Below, in pieces: positions 29,070 through 38,993 of a stretch of DNA of 64,000 nt. Location of the stretch: contig PBQA01000037.1 of assembly GCA_002724925.1 (NCBI GenBank), positions 113,846 to 177,845 of the forward strand, read 5' to 3'. The stretch comes from Oceanospirillaceae bacterium (GTDB lineage Bacteria > Pseudomonadota > Gammaproteobacteria > Pseudomonadales > Oceanobacteraceae). Position 1 is the stretch's first letter, and every line of letters begins with the position of its first letter. Made by a program: the position numbers and the translations under genes. The notes below the pieces were generated by a model that was given only the letters and a program-made list of their open reading frames with translations, ran no database searches and was not told where the DNA came from.

Positions 29070-32000
29070 ATGTCCCGTTTTTTTAAGGCAAGTTGTATCG
29101 CCGCGTTGGCGTATGCCTCATCTCTTCACGCTGAAGAAGTGCTCCCACTCAGTAATTCACAAGTCACTGTTGATACCATGGCAGAGTTGCTTGCCGGGCC
29201 GGGCGTTTCGGTGTCTGGCGCAACATATTCGACAAGTTACCAGGTACGAACCGGGTGGTTTACTTACGTGTCGAACACTCAACAGGGCGGACAGTTCAGC
29301 GGATATAGCACTCTGTTTGGCAGTGCTTTTGATTCTGGCGTTATTCTCAGTACGGGGAATGTCGAATCGGTTGTTGGTTCGAATGACGCCTCAAACACCA
29401 CAACAGCCTGGTCTAACAGTGCAGTAGATGACACTGATTTAGGTGATGGCCTTTACGACGTTGTTAAGTTCTCGTTCGACGTTGTTCCGGAAAATGACGT
29501 TTTAATTATCGACTTTATCTTCGGCTCGGAAGAGTACCTTGAGTATGTTGGCGACAGTTATAATGACCTTGCGCGCGTGCTGGTTAACGGTAACAACTGC
29601 GCACTTACGCCAGCGGGTGATGAAGTGCGGATTAATAATATCCACTCGCTGAATCTTCCTGCACCTGAGGGAGCTAACAACTATCCCAATAATACGGACG
29701 GCGTGAGCAACAGTGGTATCTATGTAGACAATACCAATAGTGGCATCAATACGGAGATGGATGGCTTCACGCGCAGGCTTTCCTGTCGTGTACCTGTGAC
29801 TCCGGGTCAGAGCGTCAACGTCGTTACTGGCCTCGCAGATGTCAGTGATGCAGGTTACGATACCTGGATCTTTTTCAGAGCAGATAGTATACGTTCTGAG
29901 CCTATCAGTGATTATGGCGATGCCCCGGATAGTTACGGAACCTTGGCTTCATCGGGCGGTGCCGAGCACGACATCGTTGAAGGTGTGCATTTAGGGCCTG
30001 TAGGCTTGACAGGTGACGTTGATGGCTTTGTTGACGGAGTTGATGACTCTCAAGGTGGAGCCGTAGATGACGCAGACAATGCTTTAATTGATGTTCCGAA
30101 TATCAGCCTTTCCGAGACGAGCTATAGTGTCACTTTTGCTGCTACCTCCATTAACGGCAGCAGTTCGGATGTCGTGGGGTGGATTGATTTTGACCGTGAC
30201 GGGCAGTTTCAGCCGGATGAGGCGTCTACTTTAGCGCTGGTAGATAGTGATTCGTACGAAGTGCCGGTTACGCTGACCTGGAATGACATTGGAACAGCCG
30301 GCGCAGACGTTGTTGCTGGCCCAACATACCTCCGTTTACGTATTGCCAACCTGGGGCTTACAGCATCTACGCCGGCGGGGGCATTTGCTTCGGGTGAAGT
30401 CGAAGATTATTTCGTAATTATTTCGGACGGCATGAGCCCCTCTATCTCAGGTTTAACAAGGTTGAACCCGGCGGAGGAATTTACTAACTCAAGCGCCGTT
30501 ACCTTCCGTGTCAGCTTTTCGGAATACGTTGAGAATATTGACACTACTGATTTCGTTACGACGCTCGGAACGATAGCGTCCGTAACGCCTGTTTCTGAAA
30601 CCGTGTTCGATGTTACCGTTTCTAGTATTTCGGGAGCTAATGGCACACTGGCACTGTCCCTTTCAGACGCTCAGAACATTGTTGATGCTGAGGGCAATGC
30701 AGCTTCCGTCACACTCCCTGCTGATGCAGAAACCTACACGCTTGACCAGACCGCACCAGCCGCGCCTGTTGTCTCTTCCATCTCGGCCGACACTGGTTTA
30801 TCCGACAGTGATCAGGTTACTAACGACACATCTCTGGTTTTCTCTGGTACTGCAGAAGCGGGAAGCACCGTTGCTGTTCGTATCGACGGTAATCAGGTCG
30901 CAACCGTGGTTGCCGATGCCAGTGGAAGCTGGTCGTATGATCACTCAGATACAGAGCTTGATGACGCGATATACTCAGTAACTGCAATCGCGACTGACAG
31001 TGCGGGCAATACCAGTGGCGAATCTGATTCATTGACTGTCGTCGTCGATACCGCCGCGCCTGCTCCTACGGCAATCACGGGTATCAGTGACGATACCGGG
31101 CGTTCGAACAGTGATGCTCTGACTAACGATACTACGCTGGTACTCACAGGGCAGGCGACTGCGAATCAGCGTATTTCAGTGTTTGTCGATGGCGGCTTTG
31201 CTGGTTTTGTGGACACCGACCCAACTGGGGCATGGGCCTATGATTACTCGTTCGTAAGCCTGAGTGACGGAGAGCATGTCTTTACGACGGTGGCGTCTGA
31301 TATCGCGGGCAACACGTCGACGGAGTCAGCATACACAGTGACTGTCGATACCGAAGCCTCTGCAGCGCCTGTGATTTCAGCAATATCTGATGATACGGGT
31401 ACGCCGGGCGATGGTATTACCAGTGACAATACTCTACGCATTCTGGGTACAGCAGAAGCGTTTGATGATGTGGTTGTTTCAATGGACGGTAGCGTCGTTG
31501 GCACTGTCCAGGCAGACGGTAATGGCGATTGGGTTTATGACAACCGGGCAGTCGTTCTGGACGACGGCAGCTATGTGATCACTGCCGTGGCAGTGGATGC
31601 TGCAGGCAATGGATCTGCTGTGTCTGATAATTACTCCATAACTGTTGATACGACGGGCCCTGTAACGCCAGCCATCACTGCAATCACCGATGATACGGGC
31701 GTTGCGGATGGCATTACTTCCGATGCGACTCTGCTTATCCGTGGTAGTGGCGGAGCTGACACCAGAATTACGGTCTTCCTCGATGGCGCTGCTATCGGAA
31801 CCACGACTACCACGGCTGCGGGTAGCTGGACGTTTGATTACTCTGGCGTAGAGCTTACTGAAGGCACCTATCAGCTGACAGCCCAGGCAGAGAGTCTGGC
31901 AGGCCTGATGAGTCCTCTTTCTGTGGCTTACTCTCTTATCGTGGATCAGACAGCACCGGACGCACCGCTGGTTTCTTCTGTGACTGAAGATACTGGCATC

Positions 32001-35000
32001 GCCGGGGATCAGGTCACTTTTGATAACACGCTGATTCTGAGTGGCACCGCAGAAGCGGGAGCCGATCTTGATATCCGGATTGATGGCGCTCTCGTCGGTA
32101 TGGTGAAGGCGAACGCTAGTGGAGATTGGACGTTCGACTATTCCGGGATCGTGCTGGCGGATGGTTCGCATCAGATCACTGCCATCGCCACTGACATCGC
32201 AGGTAATCAGAGCAACGAGTCGTCAGCACTTGTGTTGGTTGTTGATACGCAGGCACCTGATGCGCCTATCGTCAGTGGCATTCTTGATGATACCGGCGCA
32301 TCGGCTGCCGACGGCGTGACGTCAGACAACGTTGTTGTGTATGTGGGAACGGCAGAAGCGGGCAGCGATATTGATATCCTGCTGGATGGTAGCGTTATTG
32401 GTTCGACTCAAGCGGGTGACGCGGGTCAATGGCAGTTTGATAGCGCTCCGCAGGCGTTGCCAGATGGCACGTATCAGGTGATTGCGCGAAGTCGAGATTT
32501 GGCTGGTAACCAGTCAGACAGTCAGCCTTTGCAGCTTGTCATTGATACCACTGTGCCAGCGCCAGCGACTCTCGCGGGTATCAGTGATGATACGGCGACG
32601 CCAAATGATCGTATTACGGCGGATAACGAACTGATTATTTCGGGTTCGTCGGAGCCATCAAGCCAGATCGAGGTCTTTGTCAATGGTAATCCTGCGGGCG
32701 TTGTTGCGGCTGACGAAGCGGGCCAGTGGCAGCTGGATTACACCGACGTCGCTCTGACGGACGGCGAGTATCAGATCACAAATCAGGTCACTGACCTGGC
32801 TGGCAATACCGGCGTTGTTTCTGCGCCTGTTCTGGTCGTGGTCGATACGACCACGCCAGAAGCGCCTTCCATTACTGGGATTTCAGGCGACACAGGCGCC
32901 GACAGCAACGACGGCCTGACCTCTGATAATAGTCTGGTGATCAGCGGTACAAGTGAGCCGGGAGCAGAGATTAACATTTATCGTGATGGTAGCCTGATCG
33001 GCAACGTTATCGCCAATGCGTCCGGTGAGTGGAGTCTCGACTATGGGCAGACCGCACTGGATGATGGTGAGTATTCACTGACGGCCACTGCCACGGATGC
33101 CGCGGGTAACCTCTCTGGATTGTCAGAGTCGTTCGCTATTACGATTGATACCATTGATCCGGTTGAGCTGTCGCTTACCCAGGATGGCACCACGATTGTG
33201 GATTATACGCCGGAGCTGTCTGGTAATGCAGAAGCAGGAACTCAGATTACAGTATCCGTGAATGGCAATGATTACGAAACCAGCGCAGATACGAATGGCC
33301 TCTGGAGCATTACCCTTGTCGATGCGCTGGATAACGGTAGCTATCCAGTGACCGTGGTGTCTGAAGATGGGGCAGGAAATACGCGCGAAATCATTGGCCA
33401 GATCACCATTGAAGTGCTGGTCAGCGCTGACAATTCATCCACCTCTGCAACGCCTTTGTCGGTTCCTGCCGATGGTTCTTCTGCATCAGTAATCAAGGTC
33501 ATTGTTCGTGACACTGCAGGCGACATAGTGACTGAGGTACCGGCCGAGTTCACCACGGATCTGGGGGCACTCTCTGCCGTGACAGATCAGGGCAACGGTG
33601 TTTACACCGTTGAACTGACTTCGCTTTTTGAGGTGGGCACTGGGACGGTATCCATCAGTGCTGCAGGCGAAGCTCTGACGCCAGTGATGATTGAATTCTT
33701 TGCTGCAGACGGTGATGGCGATGGCCTGACCGACCTTGATGAAGACAGAAATGGCGATGGCGATCCAACCAACGACGACCTCGATCGCGACGGCACACCA
33801 GATTACCTTGACGACGACGATGATGGTGATGGCCGTACGACGGAAGAGGAAGATGTTAATGGTGACGGCGATCCAACCAATGACGATAGCGATGGCGATG
33901 GTATCCCGGACTATCTAGACCGTGATGACGACAGTACCGATGGTACCAACGACAGCGATGATGACGGCATCCCGGATACCGTTGAATGTCCGGATGGCAT
34001 TCCTTGTCAGGACAGTGATGCGGACGGTATCCCGGATTACATGGATGAAGACGACGACAACGATGGCATTCTGTCAGCCGAAGAAGGCGGCGAGCGCGAC
34101 TCTGATGCAGACGGCATGCCCGACTTCCGTGATGAAGACGATGACAACGATGGCATTCTGACGCGCGACGAAGACCTGAACGACGACGGTGATTTCACCA
34201 ATGACGATCAGGACAGCGATGGCATCCCTGCGTACCTTGATCCGAACGACGCGGATGACACTAATGCAGGCGACAGCGACTCTGATGGAATTCCTGATGA
34301 TGTCGAGTGTGCTTCCGGGCACCCATGTACTGACATCGATAACGATGGCATCCCCGATTTCGCTGACGCCGACGACGATGCTGATGGTATCCCGACGCTG
34401 AGCGAAGGTTCAAATCGTGACACCGATGGCGATGCTGTTCCTGATTATCTGGATCGCGATGATGATGGCGATGGCATCGCCACAATTGACGAAGATAGCA
34501 ATACCGATGGCGACGCGAATCCTGCGACGACGCCGGGGCCGGATGCAGACAATGACGGAATCCCAGCGTATCTGGACCCTAACGACAGCCTGACGGCGGC
34601 GCCTGGTGATGCTGACGATGACGGCATCACAGATGATCGTGAATGTGCTTCTGGTCTGCCGTGCCGTGATAGCGACAACGATGGTCGTCCGGACTATATG
34701 GATTCAGACGATGACAACGATGGAATTCCTACCCGTACTGAAGGCGCCGAAACCGACTCTGATGGTAACGGTGTCGAAGATTATCTTGATAATGACGATG
34801 ATGGTGATGGCACTCTGACCCGCGATGAAGATGCTGACACAGATCTTGATGGGAATGCCGCGACCAATCCGGGCCCGGATGCAGACAGCGATGGTATACC
34901 AGCGTATCTCGATCCTAACGATGGTGAGGCTGGAGTAGGTGATTCGGATGGCGATGGTATCGCGGACAACACCGAGTGTGGTACCGCGTTACCGTGCCAG

Positions 35001-38000
35001 GATACCGACTTCGACGGCATTCCTGATTTCCGCGATGAAGACGATGACGGGGACAGCATTCCAACCACTCAGGAAGCGCCGGGGCGTGATACCGACGGAG
35101 ATAATATCCCGGATTACCTCGACGCTGATGACGACGGTGATGACATTCCAACACCGACGGAAGATGCGAATACTGACCTCGATAACAATGCGGCGACCAA
35201 TGCCGGACCTGATTCAGACGGTGACGGCATTCCGGCCTACCTCGACGCTAACGACGGTGTAAGTACGTCACCGGGCGACGGCGATGGAGACGGTATTCCA
35301 GACAACATTGAGTGCCCGACAGGGGTTCCTTGTATCGATCGTGATTTCGATGGCGTGCCGGATTACATGGATGCCGATGACGACGGCGATGGTATACCGA
35401 CTGCAGACGAAGACGCGGACCTGGATGGCGACGGCAACCCAGCCACCAATCCAGGGCCTGACGGCGACGATGACGGCGTGCCTGATTACCTTGATCCTGA
35501 CAGTACCGATGACGATGGCGATGGCCTGACCAATCTGGAAGAGGACGCCAATGGCGATGGTAATCCGGATAACGATGACCTCGATCGAGACGGTATTCCT
35601 GACTACCTCGACCCTGACGATGATGGCGATGGCCGTACAACGGCCGAAGAAGATCTGAACGGGAATGGCAATCCGCGCGACGATGATGCAGACGGTGACG
35701 GCATTCCAGCGTATCTGGACCCGAACGACGAACTGAACGGCTCGCCGGGGGATGCTGATGGCGACGGTATCTTCGATGATCTTGAGTGTGACACTGGGTT
35801 CCCATGCCGGGATACCGATGGTGATGGCCTGCCTGATTATCTTGATGCTGATGACGACAACGATGGTGTGCCAAGCAGCATTGAGGGTTATGAGCGCGAT
35901 ACGGATAACGACGGTATACCAGACTTCCGCGACGCTGATGACGACGGCGATGGCGTGAATACACGCAGTGAAGACGATGACACCGATGGCGACGGTAATC
36001 CATCAACTCAGGCAGGCCCTGATTTCGATGAGGATACTATTCCAGCGTATCTGGACCCGAATGACAGCGACATCAGTGGGCCGGGTGACAGTGATAATGA
36101 CACCCTGTCAGACCTTGCAGAGTGTCAGTCAGGCGCGCCATGTAAAGACACCGACCAGGACGGTCAGCCGGACTACTACGATCCGGATGACGACAATGAT
36201 GGTCGTATGACCCGTGCCGAAGATCCGAACGACGATGGCAATCCGGCGAATGACGATACCGATGGTGATGGTATTCCTGACTACCTGGATCGTGACGATG
36301 ACGGCGATGGCGTTCTATCCGATGAAGAAGGTAACGGTGACGCTGATAGCGACGGCATTCCGGATTATCTCGACCCGGATGGCAGCACAGCGTCAGGAAC
36401 CGGCGGTGATTCTGATGGCGATGGAATTAATGACATTACAGAGTGCCCGACTGGTATCCCGTGTCGTGACACTGATGGTGATGGCACACCTGACTACGCC
36501 GATGACGACGACGACAATGACGGGCGTCCAACTCTGGAGGAAGGTCCGAACCGAGATACCGATGGTGATGGCATACCGGATTACCGTGATGAAGATGACG
36601 ATAACGATGGGTTCAACACCATAGACGAGGGCACTGGTGACAGTGACGGTGATGGTATTCCGGATTATCTCGATCCATCCGCTGGCGATTCAGACGAAGA
36701 TGGAGTTCCAGATGGTGCCGAGTGTCCGGACGGTGTTCCGTGTCGTGATACAGACGCCGATGGCGTTCCGGACTATCTCGACGAGGACGACGACGGTGAT
36801 GGCATTCCTTCCATTGAGGAAGACCTGGGCGCGGATGGCAATCCTGTGAACGATGACACCGATGGTGACGGACAACCGGACTATCTGGATCGCGATGACG
36901 ACAATGATGGTGTGCCGACGGATGACGAGCAGGGGCTGGATGCCGATAACGACGGTATCCCAGACTACCTCGATCCGGATGACAGTAACGAAGCCATGAC
37001 TCCGGATGGTAGCGGTGATAGTGATCGCGACGGCGTGAGTGATGCCCGTGAGTGTCTGACCGGTATTCCTTGCCCAGACAGCGATGGAAACGGTGCTCCG
37101 GATTACCTGTCTGAGGATGATGACGGAGACGGTATTCCGACCGTGGACGAAGATCGCAATGGTGACGGTGATCCGTTGAACGACGATACCGATAATGACG
37201 GACGTCCAGACTACCGCGATCCTGACGACGACGGTGATGGTGTACCGACCGCAGAAGAAAATGAGGGCGACAGCGACTTTGATGGTATTCCGGATTATCT
37301 GGACCCGTCAGGTGGTGACTCGGACCGTGATGGCATCAGTGATGCTATTGAGTGTCCGGGGCTGATTCTCTGTTGGGACAGTGATGGCGATGATTTGCCG
37401 AACTTCCGCGATCCGGACGATGATGGCGATGGCGTTGCGACGGCATTTGAGGATGCCGACGGCGATGGTAATCCACGCAATGACGATACCGACAATGACG
37501 GTATCCCTGACTACCTTGATCCTGATGACGACAACGATGGCATCCTCACCAGCGAAGAAGGTGGCACAGGTGACGCCGATGACGACGGCATCCCGGATTA
37601 CCGTGACCCGGACAGCAACAATGCTGCAGGTATGCCGGATGGTTCGGGCGACTCTGACGGTGATGGCATCAGTGACCGTCAAGAGTGCGGTACTGGCGTT
37701 GCATGTGCGGACTCCGATGGCGATGGTACGCCAGATTACATGCAGGTACCGGATGCCGAGCAGGCCCCTGAGCTGGTGGAGAATATCGTACCGGGTAAAG
37801 GGGAAGTGAATGCATCATTACCAGGCCTTGGTAGTCAGAGCCTGCTCTGGACATTGCTCAGCCTGCCGTTGGTGCTGATGCGCCGCGGAGCACGTAGACG
37901 CTCGCTTCTGAAGCCCGGTGCGTCACTCGTGTTCGCGATACTCACAATGTTGCCGCTGACCTCACAAGCCTTTGAATCGGAGGAGACGTACGTTGGTTTC

Positions 38001-38981
38001 GGGTTGGGGGTCAGCCGTCTGACACCGGGAACCAGCGATAGCGTCTATGACAACGTCGATGACTCCGGAGTGGGTTTTCAGTTGTTCGGTGGTTATCGCC
38101 TGAAAGAAGACCTCTCGGTTGAATTGCATTACACCGATCTCGGGAATGCAGTGCTTGAGGACGGTGATACAGGGGATGAATCTGACTTCGGTTACAGTGC
38201 TCTTGGCGCCGCATTGCACTGGTACCCCTGGCAGACCAGTTGGAACGGCAAAAACTCGCTGAACGCCTATCTTGAAGCTGGTCTGGCATCACTATCAACA
38301 GACTCTGACGTCGACTACAGCAAGGAAGCATCCATGGCTCTGGGGCTCGGCATAGGAATCGAGTACAGCTTCAAAGACAGTTGGACGGCGCGAATTTCAG
38401 GGCAGTCATTCACACGTGATGCTCACTTTGTGGGGCTGTCCGTTATGAAACGCTTTGGCACAAGTGAGCCGGTGCCGCAGCGTCGTCGGGTAGTTAAGCC
38501 GCGCCCATTGCCTAAGCCAGAACCCGTTCGTGAGCGGGTAGTCATCATGGCTGATAGCGATGACGACGGAATTGTCGATGATATTGATGATTGTCCGGGG
38601 ACGCCTGCAGGCATGTCAGTGAACCACCGTGGATGCTCCGTACTGGATGCTCGCCTCGATGGTGTTTACTTTGCCAGCGGATCAGCCGAACTGACGCGCG
38701 GTGCAACCCGTGTTCTTGAGAAGGTCGCAGATACCTTGCTGGAGTACCCGGATGCCCGAATTGAAATTGGCGCTTATACCGACTCCCTCGGTGCAGCAGC
38801 AAATAACCAGCGCCTGTCAGAGCGCAGAGCGAACGCTGTGATGCAGTATCTGGTTAATATGGGCATTCAACCTATGCGTCTGGAGGCTCGAGGTTACGGC
38901 GAAGAAGACCCTATCGCCAGTAATGATACACCGCAGGGGCGCGCCGAAAATCGCCGTGTAGAAATTCGCGTAATTAAGTAG
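29070..38981 (+). CDS. Giant surface protein: choice-of-anchor L + GEVED + Ig-like repeats + TSP3-like Asp-rich array + OmpA-type barrel and C-terminal OmpA domain
   Basis: 3303-aa ORF with N-terminal signal peptide; FIFGSEEYLEYVGDSYND (choice-of-anchor L), ASGEVEDYFV, repeated DTTxPxxPxITGISDDTG units, DGDGIPDYLDPDDDGDG repeats, C-terminal IEIGAYTDSLGAAANNQRLSERRANAVMQYLV..GYGEEDPIASNDTPQGRAENRRVEIRV. Confidence 0.93.
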   Translation: MSRFFKASCIAALAYASSLHAEEVLPLSNSQVTVDTMAELLAGPGVSVSGATYSTSYQVRTGWFTYVSNTQQGGQFSGYSTLFGSAFDSGVILSTGNVESVVGSNDASNTTTAWSNSAVDDTDLGDGLYDVVKFSFDVVPENDVLIIDFIFGSEEYLEYVGDSYNDLARVLVNGNNCALTPAGDEVRINNIHSLNLPAPEGANNYPNNTDGVSNSGIYVDNTNSGINTEMDGFTRRLSCRVPVTPGQSVNVVTGLADVSDAGYDTWIFFRADSIRSEPISDYGDAPDSYGTLASSGGAEHDIVEGVHLGPVGLTGDVDGFVDGVDDSQGGAVDDADNALIDVPNISLSETSYSVTFAATSINGSSSDVVGWIDFDRDGQFQPDEASTLALVDSDSYEVPVTLTWNDIGTAGADVVAGPTYLRLRIANLGLTASTPAGAFASGEVEDYFVIISDGMSPSISGLTRLNPAEEFTNSSAVTFRVSFSEYVENIDTTDFVTTLGTIASVTPVSETVFDVTVSSISGANGTLALSLSDAQNIVDAEGNAASVTLPADAETYTLDQTAPAAPVVSSISADTGLSDSDQVTNDTSLVFSGTAEAGSTVAVRIDGNQVATVVADASGSWSYDHSDTELDDAIYSVTAIATDSAGNTSGESDSLTVVVDTAAPAPTAITGISDDTGRSNSDALTNDTTLVLTGQATANQRISVFVDGGFAGFVDTDPTGAWAYDYSFVSLSDGEHVFTTVASDIAGNTSTESAYTVTVDTEASAAPVISAISDDTGTPGDGITSDNTLRILGTAEAFDDVVVSMDGSVVGTVQADGNGDWVYDNRAVVLDDGSYVITAVAVDAAGNGSAVSDNYSITVDTTGPVTPAITAITDDTGVADGITSDATLLIRGSGGADTRITVFLDGAAIGTTTTTAAGSWTFDYSGVELTEGTYQLTAQAESLAGLMSPLSVAYSLIVDQTAPDAPLVSSVTEDTGIAGDQVTFDNTLILSGTAEAGADLDIRIDGALVGMVKANASGDWTFDYSGIVLADGSHQITAIATDIAGNQSNESSALVLVVDTQAPDAPIVSGILDDTGASAADGVTSDNVVVYVGTAEAGSDIDILLDGSVIGSTQAGDAGQWQFDSAPQALPDGTYQVIARSRDLAGNQSDSQPLQLVIDTTVPAPATLAGISDDTATPNDRITADNELIISGSSEPSSQIEVFVNGNPAGVVAADEAGQWQLDYTDVALTDGEYQITNQVTDLAGNTGVVSAPVLVVVDTTTPEAPSITGISGDTGADSNDGLTSDNSLVISGTSEPGAEINIYRDGSLIGNVIANASGEWSLDYGQTALDDGEYSLTATATDAAGNLSGLSESFAITIDTIDPVELSLTQDGTTIVDYTPELSGNAEAGTQITVSVNGNDYETSADTNGLWSITLVDALDNGSYPVTVVSEDGAGNTREIIGQITIEVLVSADNSSTSATPLSVPADGSSASVIKVIVRDTAGDIVTEVPAEFTTDLGALSAVTDQGNGVYTVELTSLFEVGTGTVSISAAGEALTPVMIEFFAADGDGDGLTDLDEDRNGDGDPTNDDLDRDGTPDYLDDDDDGDGRTTEEEDVNGDGDPTNDDSDGDGIPDYLDRDDDSTDGTNDSDDDGIPDTVECPDGIPCQDSDADGIPDYMDEDDDNDGILSAEEGGERDSDADGMPDFRDEDDDNDGILTRDEDLNDDGDFTNDDQDSDGIPAYLDPNDADDTNAGDSDSDGIPDDVECASGHPCTDIDNDGIPDFADADDDADGIPTLSEGSNRDTDGDAVPDYLDRDDDGDGIATIDEDSNTDGDANPATTPGPDADNDGIPAYLDPNDSLTAAPGDADDDGITDDRECASGLPCRDSDNDGRPDYMDSDDDNDGIPTRTEGAETDSDGNGVEDYLDNDDDGDGTLTRDEDADTDLDGNAATNPGPDADSDGIPAYLDPNDGEAGVGDSDGDGIADNTECGTALPCQDTDFDGIPDFRDEDDDGDSIPTTQEAPGRDTDGDNIPDYLDADDDGDDIPTPTEDANTDLDNNAATNAGPDSDGDGIPAYLDANDGVSTSPGDGDGDGIPDNIECPTGVPCIDRDFDGVPDYMDADDDGDGIPTADEDADLDGDGNPATNPGPDGDDDGVPDYLDPDSTDDDGDGLTNLEEDANGDGNPDNDDLDRDGIPDYLDPDDDGDGRTTAEEDLNGNGNPRDDDADGDGIPAYLDPNDELNGSPGDADGDGIFDDLECDTGFPCRDTDGDGLPDYLDADDDNDGVPSSIEGYERDTDNDGIPDFRDADDDGDGVNTRSEDDDTDGDGNPSTQAGPDFDEDTIPAYLDPNDSDISGPGDSDNDTLSDLAECQSGAPCKDTDQDGQPDYYDPDDDNDGRMTRAEDPNDDGNPANDDTDGDGIPDYLDRDDDGDGVLSDEEGNGDADSDGIPDYLDPDGSTASGTGGDSDGDGINDITECPTGIPCRDTDGDGTPDYADDDDDNDGRPTLEEGPNRDTDGDGIPDYRDEDDDNDGFNTIDEGTGDSDGDGIPDYLDPSAGDSDEDGVPDGAECPDGVPCRDTDADGVPDYLDEDDDGDGIPSIEEDLGADGNPVNDDTDGDGQPDYLDRDDDNDGVPTDDEQGLDADNDGIPDYLDPDDSNEAMTPDGSGDSDRDGVSDARECLTGIPCPDSDGNGAPDYLSEDDDGDGIPTVDEDRNGDGDPLNDDTDNDGRPDYRDPDDDGDGVPTAEENEGDSDFDGIPDYLDPSGGDSDRDGISDAIECPGLILCWDSDGDDLPNFRDPDDDGDGVATAFEDADGDGNPRNDDTDNDGIPDYLDPDDDNDGILTSEEGGTGDADDDGIPDYRDPDSNNAAGMPDGSGDSDGDGISDRQECGTGVACADSDGDGTPDYMQVPDAEQAPELVENIVPGKGEVNASLPGLGSQSLLWTLLSLPLVLMRRGARRRSLLKPGASLVFAILTMLPLTSQAFESEETYVGFGLGVSRLTPGTSDSVYDNVDDSGVGFQLFGGYRLKEDLSVELHYTDLGNAVLEDGDTGDESDFGYSALGAALHWYPWQTSWNGKNSLNAYLEAGLASLSTDSDVDYSKEASMALGLGIGIEYSFKDSWTARISGQSFTRDAHFVGLSVMKRFGTSEPVPQRRRVVKPRPLPKPEPVRERVVIMADSDDDGIVDDIDDCPGTPAGMSVNHRGCSVLDARLDGVYFASGSAELTRGATRVLEKVADTLLEYPDARIEIGAYTDSLGAAANNQRLSERRANAVMQYLVNMGIQPMRLEARGYGEEDPIASNDTPQGRAENRRVEIRVIK
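30740..33420 (+). repeat. About 8 tandem ~100-aa bacterial Ig-like units plus one divergent unit
   Basis: Recurring D-T-x-x-P-x-x-P-x-I-x-x-I-x-D-D-T-G ... SGTAEAG ... A-D-x-x-G-x-W-x-x-D-Y ... D-G-x-Y-x-x-T-A-x-A-x-D-x-A-G-N. Confidence 0.88.
33700..37745 (+). repeat. TSP3-like Ca-binding Asp-rich array (~1350 aa) with 12 interspersed EC-x5-C cassettes
   Basis: DxDxDGxPDYxDxDDDxDG repeats; cassettes ECPDGIPCQD, ECASGHPCTD, ECASGLPCRD, ECGTALPCQD, ECPTGVPCID, ECDTGFPCRD, ECQSGAPCKD, ECPTGIPCRD, ECPDGVPCRD, ECLTGIPCPD, ECPGLILCWD, ECGTGVACAD. Confidence 0.9.
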
Positions 38982-38993
38982 CCTGAGAATGAC

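Noticed and set aside
35248-36006. 252-aa minus-strand ORF rich in His/Arg
   Set aside because: Antisense of the GAT/GAC-rich Asp repeats; low-complexity H/R composition is a codon artifact.
33700-37745. CRISPR-like periodic repeats
   Set aside because: Repeats are degenerate protein-coding units in a single frame with no constant direct repeat plus unique spacers, and no cas genes nearby.
33736-37809. Many plus-strand M/T/A-rich ORFs and minus-strand V/S-rich ORFs across the TSP3 tract
   Set aside because: Alternate frames of repetitive Asp/Gly codons; no start context or independent conservation signal.
37878-38981. Independent internal start (ATG at 37878, MRRGARRRSLLK...) giving a separate OmpA gene
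   Set aside because: No clear Shine-Dalgarno upstream (ctgccgttggtgctg); kept only as an alternative to the polyprotein model.
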